A stretch of 64,000 bases of DNA from contig JAGYXB010001414.1 in NCBI GenBank assembly GCA_022495005.1, positions 620,001 to 684,000 on the forward strand, given 5' to 3'. Positions 1-13,497 of the stretch are shown one piece after another (position 1 is the first letter of the stretch; every line of letters begins with the position of its first letter). Position numbers and translations under genes: made by a program. The notes below the pieces were generated by a model. That model did not search any database, was not told the origin of the DNA, and saw only the letters and a list, made by a program, of their open reading frames with translations. The stretch is from Rhyacophila brunnea (Eukaryota; Arthropoda; Insecta; Trichoptera; Rhyacophilidae).

Positions 1-59
1 CATGAGTACATGAAAATGAGATAAATAAATCATTCTTCATCTTATTAATTCATAAAACA

Positions 60-290
60 ATATTCACCTAAACACACCCTTACGAAATATAGTTAGATCA
101 ATATTTAAGGCTTAGTTGAACACAGCTATAATTTACCCACCCAATTTACATCACTAATGGCATGTTATTTTTGACAAACAATTAATTGATGCTCCTGATT
201 GCTTAAATATTTATTTAGTTCGATAGATCTCATTTACATCCCTTATAAGTCGTAAAAAATACGTACCCAAATAAAGATCTATTCGATATT
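60..290 (-). pseudogene. LINE 3'-end relic, copy A
   Basis: This stretch aligns by eye with 3247-3500, sharing the tract CATCACTAATGGCA and the end region ATAAAGATC, and with 4575-4745. Copies B and C encode, on the minus strand, the C-terminal end of a non-LTR retrotransposon reverse transcriptase. Copy A is the most decayed: only nucleotide similarity remains and no usable frame is left. Confidence 0.55.
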
Positions 291-1859
291 TCAATACGTG
301 TTCTATACACATGTAAGTAAGTCACTCGAATACATATATACTGATATTTAGATATATATAAACTGTTCTATAGAATACGAATATATTTAGTAACTGACAA
401 TAACGTTTCATCTCAATCATTATATGATATTATATTATTTAAACTCATGGCAACTAATCTAACGTCTCAGTATAAACACAATCTGTGAACGTGATCACAT
501 AGTAATATCGGGGATTTATGAAAATGATCTTACCCATTTATTCAAAGTGCGGTGCATAAAAGCATTATTAACATAGTAGGTATATCCATTATAGTAAATC
601 ATTCTTCTGAGTAATTTCATAAATATTTTCCCTTGTCTGGAAGTAATGAACTATTTTTTGAACGAAATCTAAAATAAAACTTTTAATATAATCGAACAAT
701 GAATACTAGAATATTTTCTTGATGTTATTTGGAATATGCAATTATAACAATAATTAAAAAGACATATTTCAGAGGAAAATATAGGTTAGAAGAAACGCAT
801 TTTGTTCTAGATGAAAAGTTTTCATGGTGATGTAATTGTGGCTTTAAAGTCCTAAATTTAGGTTGAATCTGAAGTTATCATATCTGATATTATTTCTAAT
901 ATAATATGACGAAGACAATACTTAAATACAAATATGTAACGTTATTTCTAGAACATTTTTTATATAATAATATAGCAGTGAAATATAGAAGGTATACGTA
1001 ATTTTAGTTACAATGAAAATGCCAAACGAATAAATAACCCCATTCCTTTTTCCAAAACGTAAGCAATTTAAAAAGTAGAAACAAACCTTTGATAAATACG
1101 ACAGGATACCACTATCACGTGTCATCCTGCCACCAACAACTAAATCCTGAAGTCTGTATATACACCGTCCTACTCCGCCCACCGTACGAGGCCTACAACC
1201 CGCCTACCTGGCTTCACTCACACCTGTCTCCTGCTCACATCCGCTTACTTTATATCCTTAATCTTCTACGTAGCGGTCAGGTCTGATCCGCCCACACTCT
1301 TTCATGCTTTGGCGAGCACCGTAGGCGTCCTTTGCACCGTGTTAACGGGTAAAACATAAAAGGCTTTGGTTGCAACGTAACATACATGTCATAAAGTAAA
1401 CCAAACAGAATTGAATATATATTTAATTAAACCTTCAAATTCACTTAGGCGCTTGACAAGTCGTATATAGTAAGGACAATTTAGGACAAACCTAACAACA
1501 CAGAGGAAAATAATTAACAACAGAAATTATCTCTTTACAACAAACCTACCCACATATATACCTATTAAATTTTACCCCCTGCTGCCTTTGGAAATGAGAA
1601 GTTTACACATTTCAATAGTTTTATTATATTAGAACACGAACTTATTTTGAAATATGGATCATCTGACTATTTTAATATGTGATAATTATAAATTTGAGGG
1701 CAAAAAAAAATATTTTGAAGGTGCATCAACGTAGAAAAAGGACCCCACTTAGTCAATCGCCGAAGGACGCTAGGGGCCTCTCAATATCCATTCACCCCAT
1801 TCAGCTTATTTCCATTTAATAATTTATATGGCATTTATCATATTTCATCACCTGTACTT
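291..1859. other. No gene recognised; locally GC-richer patch near 1130-1340
   Basis: AT-rich sequence without a supported gene. A patch at about 1130-1340 is markedly richer in G and C and keeps short frames open on both strands, which suggests an old, unidentified transposable-element remnant. I could not assign it to a family. Confidence 0.4.
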
Positions 1860-1975
1860 CGACAGCGCGCGAAAGTCGTCACGGCGCGAGTGCGTGTGGA
1901 CGGCTCAATGAGGTCACATGCACCCGGAATGCGCGCAAATCGAAAGCGCTATGTGGACAAGGCCTATGACATCGT
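1860..1975. other. CpG-dense patch
   Basis: About 115 bases with many CpG dinucleotides (GCGCGCGAAA, CACGGCGCGAG, ATGCGCGCAAAT) inside AT-rich, CpG-poor DNA, directly beside the TIR element at 1987-2293. It encodes nothing I recognise. It could be a promoter-like patch or part of another element. Confidence 0.4.
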
Positions 1976-1986
1976 CTCACATGTCT

Positions 1987-2293
1987 GCGGGTCTATTCTA
2001 TACACAAGGCGACTATCGACCGCTAAAATGATAAAGTGATAGTATTTATTTCATAATATTTGTATTGAGGTATTATAATTGTTACAATAAGTTAGCCGTC
2101 TAAACAGTCAAAACTGTCTAAATTTGTCACAGCCAAGAGAGGTGCTGTTAAAATATAGCACTTATTGCACCAATTATAACCAACTTGTAATTGTCACAAT
2201 AAGTGCTAATACTTTGATACAAACCTACCCTAGTTAACCGTCGTATTTATCACTTTATCACTTTAGCGGTCGATAAGTATAGAATAGACCCGC
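1987..2293. mobile_element. 307-bp TIR element (MITE-like)
   Basis: The left end GCGGGTCTATTCTATAC, followed by TATCGACCGCTAAAATGATAAAGTGAT, recurs as reverse complement at the right end (ATCACTTTATCACTTTAGCG then GTCGATAAGTATAGAATAGACCCGC). The termini are about 50 bp long with a few differences. The interior holds a second inverted pair, AGCACTTATTG and CAATAAGTGCT, around 2157-2213. There is no coding capacity. A target-site duplication is not clear. Confidence 0.75.
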
Positions 2294-3244
2294 TGATGTA
2301 TTAATTTATTGTATTGATAACATTATATTATACTTTCATATAATCTATATTAATTTATATATTTTAATGCGTTAAAGTGTAAATTATATATTCATATTGA
2401 CTCCAAATAAATGGTTTTTGGATGAGAAATAAATTATTTAGCGCATTGTGCAATTAATTGTTTTATTGTTACCACCACCTATGCCCCAATTATTGGATAA
2501 TGCTTTTAATTTAGAATGCATCAAACGTCAGTAGCATGCCGCGCATTAGTAGCAATTCCCAAATGCAACGGGATTATGGTAATGACACAGATAAAATGCT
2601 TTTACAGGTGCACTGCTCTGAGCACACTTCACTTCGGTGGAAATATTTCACTAGTACAATAACTCGTGCATTTTGGTGAAAAAGCTACTCACTTACCGCT
2701 CTTTGGCCGTGGGAAATTTTGTAAAAATGTAAATATATATTTTGAAAATTCTCGCAAAAAATGAATAAAATAAAAGGTAGCGTTTTAAAAATTCGTTTAC
2801 ATTATTCACCAGAGTATCTCCATTTCCTTATACTAATTTATTAATGTGATTTTAATTATTATATTATTATTATATTAATTATTTATCACATAATTGATAA
2901 TATTTAATATTTTATAAGATAATATTTTTGTAGTAATCCTTGGTTTCGCCGTTCAGCATCTTCAGGAAAAATGAGCATTCGCCAATGGTATATGCACAAT
3001 TACAATAAATACAGTAAATTCTCACTTATATTATAATAAATTAATACAATAAAATAAGGTAAAAGCCTTACTACCGAAGTAAAGGATCAAGTATAAAAAC
3101 ATTTTTTTTAATATTTTAAAGTGTTTGTAAAAACCCGTTGTAGATACAATAAATACTTACTATTAATACATTCGGTAACGCATTAAATGGTTATTACTCG
3201 TAAATAATGCAACTAGGTGATGTGTTGAGAATTTAATAAAACCA
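2294..3244. other. No gene recognised
   Basis: AT-rich sequence with TAAT-rich runs around 2840-2930. No open frame, tRNA-like head or inverted termini were seen. Confidence 0.4.
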
Positions 3245-3670
3245 TCTAAATTCACCCTCACGTAAGTGGAATATATAAATATCCGAAGCGATTTAATAAA
3301 ACATGGTTATTGCCCTCCCAATTGGCATCACTAATGGCAGGTTAGTTCTGCACCTTGGGAGAACAAACAACGGATGCCCTCGATTCCTATGGTAATTATC
3401 AGAGACACACAAGCCAACACCACCAAAAATGGCAGAGTTCACATTTACGCCGCGTATAAGTCGGAAAAAATATGTAGCTAAATAAAGATCCAGTATGTCA
3501 GCATACCTAAGATAAAGTCAGTCGGATAGAGCCACGGATAATATCCATACAGCCGAAAGTAAAGGAGTCTCTCTAAAGGAGGAGAAAATTTCTTTTGGAC
3601 TCTCTCCACCATAAGACCGTACTTCAACTGATGCGGGGCCCAAACGATAGTCCAATCTGCTTATAACTTA
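3245..3670 (-). pseudogene. LINE reverse-transcriptase C-terminal relic, copy B
   Basis: Read on the minus strand, 3660-3500 gives GLMVERVQKKF followed by RLYGYYPWLYPTDFILGMLTY. After a degraded stretch, 3420-3250 gives DNYHRNRGHPLFVLPRCRTN and PIGRAITMF. The MVERVQ+.F block and the R.H.LFVLP...T...PI.R tail are typical of the region after the RT domain in insect non-LTR retrotransposons. Stops and frame changes interrupt it, so it is a dead copy. It lies in the same orientation as copy C, about 1 kb away, and is clearly related to it. Confidence 0.75.
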
Positions 3671-4315
3671 GGAGTCATAGATAATTTTTAATACCGTAAT
3701 ATCCGAAAAGACCCGGAAAGTACGCAAGACAAAGCCCAACATATCCATATTCCTCTCATCCAGTTTACTGAGTGCTTAGTGTTCTTACCCATACGTCAAT
3801 ACTCTGAGCATGGGAATATTATATATGGTTTTGATTAATCCTAAATGATTTATTACAGAATTGATAATATTATATTATGTTAAAACCATTATAATAGAGT
3901 TTTATCACGTAAACGCTAATTAAAATTAAAAATATATTATCCTTGATTCCAGCTAAACCAAGGATACGTATGTACGTCAAAAGCTAAAAGTCGGGTGTAA
4001 CACACTATAAAGTTGTTTAGACGAGAGTGGAATGTAAAATATTGCAACTGTTTTGATACACACTCAATAGTATAATATGTATTTATTATCTCCGTGTATT
4101 ATACTTTTTGTTACTAAAAGTATATTATTCGTTTGTTATAGGTAGTTCCATATTTTATAATCATTGCAGTTTTTATGTATCCCAACAGTCCCAACTACAG
4201 AACTTTCACTTCTAAAATAACTTTGGACATCCGACTTCATACAATATCTTCAATTCGTTATTTTTAATTATACTGAATACATTCGTTTTGCATTATGTAA
4301 GTATATTAAAATTCA
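3671..4315. other. No gene recognised
   Basis: AT-rich spacer between two LINE relics. Nothing was found on either strand. Confidence 0.4.
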
Positions 4316-4880
4316 TTTTTTTTTTTTATTTTTTTTTTTTTTTTACATATTATAGTGAACATTACAAATTATTAATTAAAGACGTTCATAACATGACATT
4401 TAGAAACAAAAAACTATTATTAAAACAGTATTATTTAAAAAAATAGGTAGATCAGTATTAAGTTATTAAACAATAGAAAAGTGTAAATACAAAAAAATAT
4501 AAATTAGATAGGTACAAAGAAGTACACCGAATGAGCTAAGCAGACCCTATTTTAAGAATTTATAAAACAACGTCCACCTTATATTCATCCTCATGTAGGT
4601 GGAATATATCGTCATCCGAAGCGATTTGGTTGAACAGAGTTATTGCCATCCCAATTGGCATCACCAATGACAGGTTCGTTCTGCTCCTTGGAAGAACAAA
4701 CAACTGATGCCCCCGATTTCTAAGATAGTTATCAGGGACTAGCATTTAAACTATAGTAAGTAAGCATACCTAAGAGAATGTCAGTTGGATAAAGCCACGG
4801 ATAGTATCCATATACCCTCATAAAGATCTTTTAAACTCGCTCCACCATAAGGTCATATTTTAACTGATGCGGGGCCCAAA
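4316..4880 (-). pseudogene. LINE 3' end, copy C, with poly(A) tract
   Basis: Minus-strand frame 4745-4560 reads VPDNYLRNRGHQLFVLPRSR, then TNLSLVMPIGMAI, and ends in DDDIFHLHEDEYKVDVVL plus stop. Upstream (4870-4750) come YDLMVERV and YGYYPWLYPTDILLGMLTYY in a shifted frame. This is the C-terminus of a non-LTR retrotransposon ORF2. About 215 bases past the stop, plus-strand 4316-4344 is almost pure T (one A), which is a poly(A) tail on the minus strand. The copy therefore looks like a 5'-truncated insertion with 3' UTR and tail retained. Confidence 0.78.
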
Positions 4881-5870
4881 AAATCGACCCACTCTCAAGC
4901 CGAATGACTATGTTCGTTTTTCATCATTAGTTCAATACATAGTTTGTATTGTTCAAAGAAAATAACTCACTAAAGTTGGTAAATCGTATACCTGTCGCTA
5001 AATAACAAATATTTCACTTTTTGTGAATTGACCAAGGACCAAATACATATTAGAAATTTATTTTTTATAAACCATGTTATAGTTAGCATTTTTTCAGAAT
5101 ATGTTTTCAGCCTATTAAAAAGCTACTTCTTATAACTAATTTATAATGTTTAGTATAAAATTATTATATTTCATAAAACCGTATAAAACTGACTAATTTA
5201 CAGACCAATTAAAAATTTAATTAAATTGTTTTGTTAGGATAATTTTCATCCCTATCTCACAGGCTCTATTTTTTCCCGAAGTCCGCTATCATAATTTAAA
5301 CAAAGTTTCCGACACGCCTGACTGGAAAAGACATGCGTCGTCAACCCCGGCCCGGGGACGACGCACTTGGCGTAAGGAGTTGTAAACCACCAACTGCTAA
5401 GGGGCCGCGAAGAAACATAAATGTCATGCGCACGCACTCGTAACTCCTCGATTGGGAGCGCGGGATGGGAAATGGCTTCCGATGGGTAATGCGACTATTA
5501 TTTACGATCAGGAAGGGACATTTATTTCATATTTTTATTCTAATGATACGTCAAAATAAATCGATAATTTGGCGAACCGAATTAGATCATGTAATATCTG
5601 TAAGATTACATAATATTATTTTCACCATAATAACTTGATTTTGATTTTTTGAGAAATTGATTTTAAAACGTCGTAATGTCTACATTGAGTTTCACTAATT
5701 TCACCCAACACTATTAAGTTATACTACATAATGACAACGTTAACTACGACTATATATTATCATGAAATATATTTAGAAATATGATTAGTTGTAGAATTTA
5801 GGGACTAATAGTAGTGACGTCAATAAGCAAAATGCCGCCCTTCAGCACACTTAGAATGGCGTCCCTTTCA
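4881..5870. other. No gene recognised; GC-rich patch at 5260-5510
   Basis: AT-rich except for a GC-rich segment at about 5260-5510 that contains the near-palindrome CCCCGGCCCGGGG and a 61-codon minus-strand frame (5437-5252). No family was recognised. The composition jump suggests a transposable-element remnant. A TGACGTCA octamer is at 5815-5822. Confidence 0.4.
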
Positions 5871-6360
5871 TTACCACGTTTTTCTTAGCTTGTATTCTTG
5901 TTTGTCCGGTGGTTGTTTATCCAGTACAAATCTGGCAATCGATTTTTAACTAACTTCCCGACTAGCTAGACATTTGAAACTTTTAGAACATATCAGAACA
6001 CGATGCCAATGCATTCTTTTAATAATTTTAGCCATATTTAAGCAGAATTGAATTCATTGTCAGCTAATTCTGTTTTGTATGAAAAGTTATTTCGGAAGAA
6101 ATCCCTAAAAAGTATAACACTATTATTGGTTGCTAGGGTTCTGGGGTCCTAGCAACTAAATTATTAATACATACGTGCGTTACTATGGAAATCAATATGA
6201 AATGTCAAAATGACATTTTAGTATTCTATATTTATTCAGTATTTCTATCAAGTACAAATTTTTTTGATCGTTTAAGCTAGTCAAGTCAAATTTATTTGAT
6301 TCAACAGAAAATTTAAAAACGTTACATATAAAAAGTTATTTTTTTCTTTTAATTATTTAG
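5871..6360 (+). mobile_element. 450-bp TIR family, copy 1
   Basis: Closely similar along its length to 37684-38167 (same orientation) and to 41056-40600 (opposite orientation). Shared blocks include GTCCGGTGGTTGTTTATCCA, GAACACGATGCCAATGCATT and AGCAACTAAATTATTAATA. The ends are short inverted repeats related to TACAACGTTTTTA (here TTACCACGTTTTT and AAAAACGTTACA). There is no coding capacity, so it is a non-autonomous DNA element. Similarity to copy 2 continues some 30 bp past the right inverted repeat, so the exact edge is uncertain. Confidence 0.75.
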
Positions 6361-9300
6361 TTTTAAATTGAAGATTTGTAAGGTAGAAAATTAGAGTATT
6401 TCCACGAAACCTACTCTCAAATAGCGGTGGTCGTAGATAAGTGAGAGTATGTGGCGCTGACAGGAATGAAAAAAAATCCTTTGTGAAAAAATCTCTTGTG
6501 CGATAAATCGTCAATAGTCAATACAATATGTATTATAACAGATATTACAATACAACAATAGTTATGTTATTATGATTGTTTATGCTTCCATTTTCTAATG
6601 AAGCGACCGCATCGACTACTTCATGGAAAATCGCCACTGCTCTCAAAAGTTGTAACATTTTTTGTATTCGTTCCTTCATTCGCCGCCGTTAATAAAATGC
6701 CACTCTAAGCAATATAATAATATAAGCTCCCTACCACTACGGGACGTCACTGACTAATAGTTAAAAATATATATTTTTTTTTAAGTGTTCTAATGATACA
6801 CAAATATAAATAAATGCACAAATCCCACTAAGTTATAAGTCATCTGCTGATTGTATTATGCAGAAAAGAAACTAAAGTACATTATTTCTCAAGTTTTATG
6901 GTTCTGTAATATTCTCAAAAACAGCGTAAATCAAGTTTAAAATTTCGTAACTTAGTTACTGTTGTTGATATCGTATATTTGTATTATTTCTTATTCAGAA
7001 TCAGCAATGTATAATACCTGTAGCTACATTAATATTATTATTCACCTTCATATTATCATTTTGTTGATTGAAGAAGCCAATAATAATATAATTTGACTAG
7101 ATAAGTGAATACAAAATAATTTATTATTTATATTTTTACAGTATGTCAGGAAAAGTTTAAAAAAGTAAGTAATATAAAACGGGTTGATTACATTTACTAA
7201 TAATTCATTATTATTACATAACCCACCTGCATAATACTCGTGTCATAAAGATTTTGGATAAACTGACGTTCATTATCGTTTTACCATACAAACAGCCTTA
7301 TTTGACTTATCTTATGATTATTGTATTATATGACTTATCATCCTATCACGCTTCAGCATCAAATAAAAGGTCATGAAACATCGATTATCAAAGCTCTCAA
7401 GTCAAGATAAGCTTTGGCAAGATACCACATGTCACAGTTATACATATAGTAGCGCAGGTAGCACGCATGCATTAAATTATTTGAACTTAGATTCACGACA
7501 CCCATGCGGACTCCAAGTTCTCTTGAAAGACTACCATTATAGAAAGAAATTTGTGGTTCATGCCTTTCGGTAGCTTGGTATATATTTTATTCTAAGTATT
7601 TCCTTTGTTTCAGTGAAATTATTGTTCCTCTAGTGTCAGGGTGCGAGCCGTGTTGTTTATATTTTCAATTTTGCAACCACGCCACGCGGAAAGCGATTTC
7701 TCAATTATTTAGTTCACCGCTACTTTTAGGCTGCTACTTGCTACTTCCCACGCGGTGATTTATGAATTCTCGAGCCTGTACCATTGTAGCCTATTCTCTA
7801 AGGAAATTTCGCCACCAATAAAACCAAATGAATAATAATAGATCGCATAATGCCGATGTCAAATAAACTGTATTACTGCAAAATTTGACTCAATTTCATT
7901 TTTCCTTATAATGTCATTCTAAAGATATTCAAAACTCCACAGTGGTTATGAATATTATGCAGAAACATTTAAATATATAAACCAATGTTTTATTATAAAT
8001 ACAACTTTAAAATGATTTAAAAATTATAATAAATTCAATATGTATTTCAGTTTTACAATCACAATTAAGATCACACATACAGATATAATATTATGTTAAA
8101 TATATATTTCCCAAAATATTTGTAATCATCATTTCAGATTTTTTCAGTCCATCACATATCTTCCCATGATCCTTACCCATTACGCTGAAAGCTTCACCTA
8201 CCAGATACGCTTAGCGTAAAAATAGAAAGCATGTAATCACAGACAATTTATGGATAATTTATATTTTAAGTTTTTTAATTAATCAATATGTAGGTACATT
8301 AATAAACCATTAAAGAGAAAAATATTTTTTTATGTGTAGTCAAAGATAAACTTACAATAAAAAACGTTTAAAACTGTGAAAATGAAAATCAAACTGAAAT
8401 ATTATGACCAGACTGAAATTAGATTCGATATAAATAAAAAGGATTTCAAGTTATACCTACAAAAATAATGTTTATTGTAATAGATTTGAAATATGTTAAA
8501 ACTATGAATTATAAAAAAAGATTTTCGCTATTTTCGATAAAACTAAATGAACTGAATTTTGTGATAAACACAACTATAAAAGTAATAATTAAATATTAAT
8601 AATAATATTAACTGTCTCACAGTGAAGTGAATCATATTATTTCGCTAGCTACCCCTAGTAGGCAGAGCATTCATCTTAATATTATAGGATATTTTTTGGT
8701 CATATAGTCCGCAAAAAGGATGACACTCTTGGTCAGGTTGAACAGATGAGGGATCAAAAGAGAGCTCTCTTCAGATGGATAAACATAATCAAGAATCATA
8801 CCGCGGAAAGCCGAGATGGATGGAGCCAAGTCGTGGAAAAATCTGTCAGATATCCGGGTCACAATCCTCAGTCATAAAGTCTCGACGAAGAAGAAGAATA
8901 TTTAGTTTTATATATTGTGTATGTGCATATAAAACGACGAAAATAGAATATTATCTGTGGGAGAATGTGGATATGGAGTCAGTTTTAGATAACATACGTA
9001 GTGATTTAACGAGCTTTCATATATATTCTAACTAATCTAACTGGAATAATAACTGGTAACTGATTAAACGTAACCGAAAAATGAAGAAGCTAAATTAGAA
9101 ACAGACGATATTGTAAATAATGATACAGTGCTAGTCGCCGAATCCTGAAAGCAGACCAGATACACCCTATTGCGCCTGATTTATCATAATTGCTTTTGTT
9201 ATAATTTTCGTCTGCACGAAATAAACATTTTTATTTTAATCTTAAATCGTTATAATAATTAATTTACCATTAAAAACCGTACCTAACGAGATTACTTTTG

Positions 9301-12300
9301 ATTAATAATTGTACAACGTTTACTGACATTTGTCACGCTTAGCACAAAAAGGGTTATGTTAGTAGAAATTGGTTCATCTCTTTTCCTGCGGGAGTCCATT
9401 CACGGGTCAATAGAGAATGAAATTTATTACCACCCTGTATCTCATTCCACCAAAACCCAAAATTTTGGCACAAAATTGGATTCTAGTTTAAAACTAGTTA
9501 AGCTTTATTATGTACCAGCCAATTATAATATGATTAACCTACTCTGTAAAACCTTGTAAAACTCTGCCGACTGGTAAGTAGGTACATTCCATTATTTTAA
9601 CACCACAACATCTTCGCTACTATAATAACAATTAATATACCTAAGAATTATTTTGTATATGTTTTTTTTAATTAAGTAACCTTACACTTAGTTTTATTAT
9701 TTTAAAACAGCAGGTACTATTTAAGAAAGTAGAAAACAACCTCAAAAATATACTTTTTAGATTAAAAGTATAGAATGGGACTTGACCAACAGAATAATTT
9801 TACAAGATATGCCAAAGACCAATAATTTATTATGTCTAAACGATCGAGGTTAAAACAGACGCAACTAAAACAACATATTGTGTATTGCGAAGCCAAGTAA
9901 TCAGTGTTACCAATTACTGTCGTTGACAAAACCATGCCGGATGGGTTACAAAAACAATCTAGATATTTAGCAGGAGAAAACGATAGATTTTGTGAAAATA
10001 AAATTTCAAGGCCCCTTTTATTGCCAATCGAAAAAAGTGTAAGCAAAAATTGAAAAAAAAAATAGGTACCTATATGGGTAAAAATCACACCGCATTCTCC
10101 CAGAACCCAGAAAATAGACATTAATTAATTAATCTAACAACCTCCGATAAGTAATAATTAAGTAATACCTTACCAGAAAGTGGAATTCCCGATAATCGTC
10201 AATATTATACCACATGCCTAAGCACACGTTAAAATATAATATGTGATAGGTACCATTATAATATCACTATAACGCCAAGAATGCGCCTATTGTTTCATTG
10301 TGTTGTTTTATTTGTCATGACTCATGACTTAGTACCGACCTACTTTCATTAAATATATCTGAATAAATAAACTAAATATCTAGCTGGTTTTCAGCACATT
10401 TAAACCTGTTGAAAGCGCCAAAAAACGCTAATAAAAACGCCATAAGCTAGATGATTTTTTTTGCATGCCTATCGAAAAATGCTACATCTGACAGGTAAAA
10501 CGTCGATTTGTTTATTAAAAGTTGGCAACGCTGCCGGTAATGACATCGCCGGCAAAACCTTCAAAGAAACATATCATACTGTGATCGTATACAAAGAATT
10601 TTGAATGATTCTATAGATAATTGAATAAGTAACCATCGTAAATTTTTGTTTTGTATCTATTCCTGAATATTATAAGAACCATAAAGCATAAAACAAAGAA
10701 ATGATCAATATTTCTGGAATTAAAATCTTAATTTGTCGTCTGCGCTCAAATATTCGCGTTTATCAATTTTTATGGACTGGACGAAATTTACAGCTAATAA
10801 AAATAATGAAAATAAGTGCCTAAATACAAAAAAAAACAAATAAAGAATAAACTAATATAATATTATATAATATATTGTGCGGTGCCATATGACGTAATAA
10901 CAATGTCACATTATATTTTTTGAAAGAAAATATATTTGTCTACGACCACCAGACCGAATGATTGCAATAATCAAATAAAAAGATATATCGAACATTGATA
11001 CCATGTGGGTTGATATCTGTTTCGCATTGTATCAAAGTAACAAAGAGTTTTATGTTGTTATAATATAATGATATCATATTATACAGGTATAAAAATATAA
11101 ACGTCAAAAAGAAAATATCTATTTTTAACAGTGAAAATCCTCTGTGCCTGAATTCATCTAGTTACTAACTACCAGTAAAATTACGTTTATTTACAAAATA
11201 ACATAATAACTTTGATAAAATACATACGATCAATCGTAAATTTTTATTTGTTTTTAATCTTATCATTATACATTTGATTATACAGCTTGGAGTAGTTCTT
11301 TATCTGTTCTAATTGAAGATCCAAATTCTTTATTATAAAAATATTATTTAATTATCGCCAGCTGCTCACTAATTTTCTCATATTGACACAGGTCATGTTA
11401 GCATCACTGTAAATAATATTAATTAGCGACCTTCTTGCACTCCAGAATTTGATTTTCGTGAAAAATAGATACATCATTTTTCATAATTTAAAGTTTCAGT
11501 ACTTCTCTTAGACATAAGTACATATATTTAATCTGGCCTCTGAAAAAACATAGGTACGTAAGAAAAATATACACTGTCTTGTTATGTATATAGTGTATAG
11601 TATCATATTATAATATCGTCTACAACTCTACAAGCACTAAAGCATACAAAGTAAAGTCTTTGGGTATTCTATAAAAATACGCGAAAAGACGTCTACAGTT
11701 TAAATCTGTGATATATTATAGGCTTAACATAATTATTTTTCCAAGCCGGGACAGAATAAAATAAACAAGTTAGAAGATACGAATTATTATTTATTGAATA
11801 AAAAAATACGACATTCAAATAGGAATCAAAAATGAAAGGCATACGTCAGACATAAATCATTTGGTTTTGACCATTCATAAAATCGTAAAACTTCGTTACT
11901 ATTCTAGACGTTTTGAAAGTTATATTATCTAAATAAATAACATGTCGAAGAAAAAACAAAAGTTATCAACATCCTCGTTTTGGCACGATGACTGACAAAC
12001 CAAACAATAACAAAAATGCAAATAATTGATGTGATATCATATGACGCCATCTTGGCTAGAATGTGACAAGTTTACTTGATGGTTGGTGGCGGCGCTATGT
12101 TGTTATCGATATATGGTGAGAGTATTGCCAGGAAACCAGAGACTTTTCCCGAGTTTCTTGATGCAGACAGAAATATAAAATACAATGACGTATGGCATTT
12201 TTTCCTCATTGAATTAGAATATTTTTAGTTATACGGCAATATTTAAATTTCAAATGATTTGTCCTGTCATCGCCGTGATTATTTTGTCAACGTTGTTTAT

Positions 12301-12518
12301 GGGCGAATAAGCTCTTTTTGTTAGTTTTCTTCTTATAATATAATCTTCCTACATACAACTTTCCAAAACTTTTTACATTATACAATAAACTACACACAAA
12401 TAAGAAATTCATAAAATAATGCTTTCATGGTGAGGGGAAGGAATAGGGAAACGTGAGAAGGGGTTTTAGTACACCAATCTGCCGTACATCAAGATAAACT
12501 TTTTGCTTTCTAAATAAT
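6361..12518. other. No gene recognised (6 kb)
   Basis: Long AT-rich stretch. Open frames are short. The longest (119 codons, minus 10121-9762) is rich in Phe, Leu and Cys, lies in low-complexity sequence and has no family resemblance. No tRNA-like heads, LINE motifs or inverted termini were recognised. Confidence 0.4.
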
Positions 12519-12519
12519 A

Positions 12520-12548
12520 TAGTGCAGGATCTATGGGATCCTGCACTA
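12520..12548. repeat. Perfect 12-bp hairpin
   Basis: TAGTGCAGGATC, a 5-base loop (TATGG), then GATCCTGCACTA. The arms are perfectly complementary and flanked by weakly complementary AT bases. It has no gene context. It may be a remnant of a foldback element or simply a local inverted duplication. Confidence 0.7.
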
Positions 12549-13497
12549 ATATATATGTCCGTATAGTTTATTTTTTGTAATATATGGCTCAAATTATCAC
12601 ATGCATGTGGATCAGAAAATAAGTTTTAAAAACCGGGACAAATTGCAAACCGACCGACATGTCGACCTAATCGTCAAACTGGGATAATCCGGGTCAAATC
12701 GGGACGTATAGTACACCTAGATATCTATATTATAGGTATATATAATACAGCACATTTCAAATTACTATACCGAAGGTTAGTAAAAAAACATGACATCAAG
12801 AGAAAGGTCAAATCAGGACAGCATACCGAGAAAATTTTGAAATCTTAGCTCGCAAAACTTAATAACCTTTGTGAGGGTACATTACATTATTTTAAAACAA
12901 TGTTTTGTAGTATCTTTCTTAATTAGCTATAGGTAATTTAAATAATTATATTAAAATTGAATAGTAAATCTAGCAAAACTCTTATTAGAAGAGTTTTTGT
13001 TTTATATATAGATATAATTTTAATATGAATTATATTTCATCTATAATAATAACCAGATTTATCACTTCTATAATTAATTGTATTCCTAGAATCCGGAATC
13101 CTGGGTGAACTTTAAACTCACGATAAGGGTTTTAGCAATATCCTTTACACAACATTTACTACAATTTACCATGCAATACATAATAAAATGCTGAGCTTCG
13201 AAACAGATGCTTGTGGCGGATACTGGGTATGACTTTACGAAGGAGATAAGAGAGTAGACCATGCAGCCACTCGTCACATTTAAGGTGAAGTTATGGTGTT
13301 GGCCCTAGATCGGCCACCTCTTCTTCAAGCCAACCGAATTTAGCGTCCAGGATATCTGGTAAATATTATCCTCATGGTATGTATACTATTATACTAAAAC
13401 TACTTTTGATAATATCTATATTAATTATGAAATAAAACACGATGTGTAGTAAGTATTAATTCGACTTTGTCTATCTGTTAGTATAAAATAATGTCCA
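12549..13497. other. No gene recognised; repeated CGGGACAAAT-like strings
   Basis: AT-rich. Near 12630-12710 the strings CCGGGACAAATTG and AAATCGGGACGTA recur imperfectly (compare AATCAGGACAGC at 12812 and CCGGGACAGAAT at 11747), possibly fragments of one degraded repeat. Confidence 0.35.

Noticed and set aside
9762..10121. 119-codon minus-strand frame
   Set aside because: Low-complexity hydrophobic translation of AT-rich DNA with no recognisable motif.
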